Assembly (NCBI GenBank): GCA_028281765.1
Contig: JANQJF010000106.1
Location: forward strand, 1-50,849
DNA: 50,849 bases
DNA from: Planctomycetota bacterium
Lineage (GTDB): Bacteria; Planctomycetota; UBA1135; UBA2386
Direction: 5' to 3'
This document shows positions 48,281 to 50,849 of this stretch, one piece after another; the first letter of the stretch is position 1; each line of letters opens with the position of its first letter. A model generated the notes under the pieces. It saw nothing but the letters and a program-made list of their open reading frames with translations. It had not been told where the DNA came from and searched no databases. The position numbers and the translations under genes are program-made.

Positions 48281-50239
48281 TCAAGGCTGAGGGCGGGTTT
48301 TTTGGCCCGTCTGGCCCTCGACAGCGGCGAATCGCGCGAGCGCGAACCGCAGCGAACCCTTCCCCTGGGTCATCGAACGCAGCGGTCCGGCGTAGCCGAG
48401 CAAAGCTGCCAGCGGGATCGCGCCCTCGACCTTCGTCGAACCGAATCCCGGCACGACGGACCCGATCTCGGCGCCGCGGCTGCGCAGATCGCCGAGCACC
48501 GCGCTGAACGACTCCGACGGCCCCTCGACCACGAACTCGACGATCGGCTCCAGCACGACCCGGCCCGCGGCCGTCACCGCCCGCCGACACGCGGAGATCG
48601 CCGCCTCGGTCGCGAGCCCCTGCAGGAACGCGCCTTCCCCCCGCAACTCGAGCTCCGTCAGCCGGATCCGGAGATCCCGGGCCGGCGAAGGCGCGGCGAT
48701 CCCGCCCTGGGCCAGGACCTCCAGCTCGGCCCGGACCTCCTCGGCGACGGGGGAATCCAGCCCGGTCCGCACCTCGACCCCGCTGCCGGGCTCCCGCGGC
48801 TCGACTTCGACCGTGGCCCTGGCGTAGTAGTCGTCACCCGCGACCCGCCGGGCGAGCTCGGCAGCCTCGACACCCGGGCCGGCCACCGTCTCGTAGCGGG
48901 TCACTGCCGGTCGACCGAATCGAGCCGGCTCGGCCAAGCGCCGGTTGAGCCGGCTGCCGAACACCTCGAGGTGCAGCTCCCCCATCCCGGACACGAGCAG
49001 CTGCCCGGACGAAGGGTCGCGCCGGACCTCGAGCGTCGGGTCCTCGAACGACATCGCCCGGGCCCGGGCCTCGAGTTCCTCGCGGCCGTCCGAGGTGCGC
49101 GGCTCCAGGGTCATCGTCAGCACGGGCTCGGAGAATCGCATCTCCTCGAGCACGACCGCGGAGCCGGGCGCGCGGAGCGTCTCCCCGGTGCGGAGCGGCA
49201 TCGGGAGCGCGACGGCCGCGAAGTCCCCCGCGCCGACGTCGTCGGCGTCCTCGTGCTCGTTCGCGTGCGATCGCCAGAGCTCGCTGACCACGAGCGGCGC
49301 GCCGGTCGACGCAATCTCGACGGTGTCGCCGACGCTGACGACGCCGGAGAACACCCGCAGGTAGCCGGAGCACACGTCGTCCCCGACGTGCACCTTGTAG
49401 AGCAGCGCCGAGAAGCCGTCGAAGTCCTCCCCGTCCCCCGGCGACGGCAATAGGTCGACGACGCCGTCGAGGAGCAGATTGACGCCGAGATCGCGCAGCG
49501 CCGCGCCGGCGAAGACGGCGACGACCGACTGGCTGCCGACCGCCTTCCGCAGCGCGCGCCGCAGCCGCGCCGGCTCGACCTCGACGCCTTCGACGAAGTC
49601 TTCGAAGATGCCCGGATCGAAATCGGCGCACACCTCGACGACGTCCTGGCGCCACGCGTGCAGCTGGACCGCGTCCGGCGGCGGCGCGTCGCCGACGACC
49701 TCTCCGGTCACGACGTCGACGACTCCGACCAGACCGTCGTCGTCGAACAGCGGCCGCGAGACGACGACGGTGCGGCACCCGAAGACGCGACGCACCGACT
49801 CGACACTCTGGTCGAAGTCGGCGAACGCACGGTCGAGCTTGTTCACGAACACGAGGCACGGCAGCCCCTGCTTCTGCGCGCGACGCCACACGGCCTCGGT
49901 CTGGGACTCGACGCCGCGCACGCCATCGAGCAGGACGACGACGCCGTCGAGAACGCGCAGGCAGCGCTCGACTTCGGCCGTGAAGTCGACGTGTCCCGGC
50001 GTGTCGATCAGGTTGATCCGATGGTTGCGCCACGACACCGAAGTCACGGCCGCGGTGATCGAGATCCCGCGCCGTTGCTCCTCGACCATCCAGTCCATGG
50101 TCGCGGTGCCGGACTCGACATCGCCGACCCAGCGTTGTTTGCCCGTATCGAAGAGGATGCGCTCCGACAGCGTCGTCTTGCCCGCGTTGATGTGCGCGAC
50201 GATGCCGATGTTGCGAAGGCGGTCCCCACCAGAAACCAT
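48281..50239 (-). CDS. EF-G-like translational GTPase
   Basis: The 652-residue protein has the EF-G layout: G domain, domain II, and domain III with SGQLLVSGMGELHLEVFGSR, then domains IV and V. G2 (RRGISI), G3 DTPGH (79-83) and G4 NKLD (133-136) are intact, but the P-loop reads AHINAGKT (15-22), with Asn in place of the almost invariant Asp. It is shorter than EF-G1 (about 690-700). It lies upstream of rpsJ, where fusA often lies, but rpsL, rpsG and tuf are absent, so it may be a fusA2-type paralogue. The ATG lacks a clear ribosome-binding site; a strong hairpin at 50253-50275 sits just upstream. Confidence 0.88.
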   Translation of the reverse strand: MVSGGDRLRNIGIVAHINAGKTTLSERILFDTGKQRWVGDVESGTATMDWMVEEQRRGISITAAVTSVSWRNHRINLIDTPGHVDFTAEVERCLRVLDGVVVLLDGVRGVESQTEAVWRRAQKQGLPCLVFVNKLDRAFADFDQSVESVRRVFGCRTVVVSRPLFDDDGLVGVVDVVTGEVVGDAPPPDAVQLHAWRQDVVEVCADFDPGIFEDFVEGVEVEPARLRRALRKAVGSQSVVAVFAGAALRDLGVNLLLDGVVDLLPSPGDGEDFDGFSALLYKVHVGDDVCSGYLRVFSGVVSVGDTVEIASTGAPLVVSELWRSHANEHEDADDVGAGDFAAVALPMPLRTGETLRAPGSAVVLEEMRFSEPVLTMTLEPRTSDGREELEARARAMSFEDPTLEVRRDPSSGQLLVSGMGELHLEVFGSRLNRRLAEPARFGRPAVTRYETVAGPGVEAAELARRVAGDDYYARATVEVEPREPGSGVEVRTGLDSPVAEEVRAELEVLAQGGIAAPSPARDLRIRLTELELRGEGAFLQGLATEAAISACRRAVTAAGRVVLEPIVEFVVEGPSESFSAVLGDLRSRGAEIGSVVPGFGSTKVEGAIPLAALLGYAGPLRSMTQGKGSLRFALARFAAVEGQTGQKTRPQP

Positions 50240-50252
50240 GGGCAGATCGTAG

Positions 50253-50282
50253 GAGACGCCGCTTCGCGGCGTCTCGTTTTTT
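50253..50282. terminator. Strong hairpin with T-run between divergent genes
   Basis: GAGACGCCGC (50253-50262) pairs exactly with GCGGCGTCTC (50266-50275) around TTC, and six T residues follow on the plus strand (50277-50282). It is a textbook plus-strand terminator, although no plus-strand gene precedes it. On the minus strand it would form a hairpin 13 bases before the EF-G-like start codon. Confidence 0.75.
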
Positions 50283-50291
50283 CGGGCGGTC

Positions 50292-50315
50292 GGGCGCGGG
50301 CGCGGGCGCGGGCGC
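50292..50315. repeat. (GGGCGC)4 tandem hexamer, second site
   Basis: Four exact GGGCGC units, identical to 12627-12650, again beside a hairpin. Here it lies in the gap between the EF-G-like gene and the DUF2891-like gene. Confidence 0.85.
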
Positions 50316-50346
50316 GACAGGCAAGACTGGCGCTAGGATGAGGCGT

Positions 50347-50849
50347 ATGGTCGGACGATGGATCGTGGCGATGTGTTTCGGGGCGGGAGTGGCTGCGCAG
50401 GAGGATGTGTTTGCCGCGAAGGACGCGGCGCGATTCGCGACGCTCGCGCTCGAGTGCGTGCATCGCGAGTATCCGAACAAGGTCAGTCACGTGCTGAGCT
50501 CGGACGAGGACGTGAAGGCGCCGCGGGATCTGACGCCGGCGTTCTACGGGTGCTTCGACTGGCACTCGGCCGTGCATGGGCACTGGCTCCTCGTGCGGCT
50601 CGCGCGAACGTTCCCGGAGGCGGCGTTCGCGCCGCGCGCGAAGGAAACGCTCGCCGAGTCGCTGACGACCGCGAACATCGAGAAGGAGATCGAGTACTTC
50701 CGCGGCAAGGGCCGCGCGTCCTGGGAGCGACCGTACGGTCTCGCCTGGCTCCTGCAGCTCGACGCCGAGCTGCGGACCTGGAACGACCCGGACGCGCGCC
50801 GCTGGTCGGCGGCGATTCGCCCGCTCGCAACCGCCGTGCGCGAGCGCCT
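50347..50849 (+). CDS. DUF2891-like secreted protein, truncated by the window edge
   Basis: The partial product has at least 167 residues and no stop before the window ends. A signal peptide is present (MVGRWIVAMCFGAGVAAQ). The mature part contains HREYPNKVSHVL, then TPAFYGCFDWHSAVHGHWLL, then EIEYFRGKGRASWERPYGLA and WLLQLDAEL, the hallmark blocks of the DUF2891 family, whose function is unknown. The start at 50347 is preferred over the ATG at 50338 because AGGATGAGG precedes it at good spacing. It is divergent from the EF-G-like gene. Confidence 0.85.
   Translation, partial: MVGRWIVAMCFGAGVAAQEDVFAAKDAARFATLALECVHREYPNKVSHVLSSDEDVKAPRDLTPAFYGCFDWHSAVHGHWLLVRLARTFPEAAFAPRAKETLAESLTTANIEKEIEYFRGKGRASWERPYGLAWLLQLDAELRTWNDPDARRWSAAIRPLATAVRER

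Noticed and set aside
48281..50239. Tetracycline-resistance ribosomal protection gene (TetM-like)
   Set aside because: The motifs and location fit EF-G-type factors better, and the P-loop change does not match TetM, which has AHVDAGKT.

Overview
The window is a GC-rich bacterial chromosome segment made mostly of housekeeping genes. Several traits point to Planctomycetota or a close relative. A membrane Ser/Thr kinase with PEGA-like, sulfatase-modifying-factor and lectin-like domains sits back-to-back with an ECF sigma factor. There are single-copy secreted beta-rich proteins of no known family, and L30 is missing from the ribosomal protein cluster. This assignment is an inference from content; no 16S rRNA is present. 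Almost everything lies on the minus strand. The plus-strand genes are the kinase, an argF-like carbamoyltransferase with dnaE and a secreted protein, a small repeat-flanked gene, and a truncated gene at the right edge.

Region by region: (1) 1-5.2 kb holds rplU-rpmA-obg-pilT and a ribonuclease E/G gene with a long acidic insertion in its S1 domain. (2) 5.6-15.8 kb is a dispersed type IV pilus locus: a pilQ-like secretin, then pilM-pilN and a pilO gene that appears to carry pilP at its 3' end. A secreted protein, the ECF sigma factor and the giant kinase lie between secretin and pilMNO. (3) 15.9-20.1 kb is an rpoN neighbourhood: rpoN, an unknown membrane protein, truA, hpf, ptsN and ptsH, the last three overlapping by 4 bases. 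(4) 20.2-27.5 kb is hrpB, recR, ybaB, dnaX, a secreted protein, the signal recognition particle RNA, two tRNA-Ser genes and tadA. The order tadA-ffs-dnaX-ybaB-recR is the ancient arrangement also seen in Firmicutes. (5) 27.6-33.1 kb is an N-acetylornithine-type carbamoyltransferase followed by dnaE and a secreted protein. (6) 33.1-34.8 kb carries two about 430-base copies of a structured repeat flanking one small membrane-anchored gene. (7) 34.8-48.1 kb is the fused S10-spc-alpha ribosomal protein cluster, rpsJ through rplQ, with rplC, rpmD and rpsD missing. (8) 48.3-50.2 kb is an EF-G-like GTPase with a changed P-loop residue, and the right edge holds the start of a DUF2891-type secreted protein.

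How it fits together: the ribosomal cluster, EF-G-like factor, SecY, SRP RNA, Obg, HPF, TadA, TruA and tRNA-Ser genes serve translation and protein export. DnaE, DnaX, RecR and YbaB serve replication and repair. PilT, the secretin and PilM/N/O-P form the core of a type IV pilus machine. RpoN with the nitrogen-type PTS proteins and the ECF/kinase pair are regulators. The most unusual items are the repeat-gene-repeat unit at 33.1-34.8 kb, the kinase/sigma pair whose start codons lie one base apart, the PilO-PilP fusion, and the three ribosomal genes missing from an otherwise collinear cluster. I found no convincing new defence or mobile system, CRISPR array or prophage.
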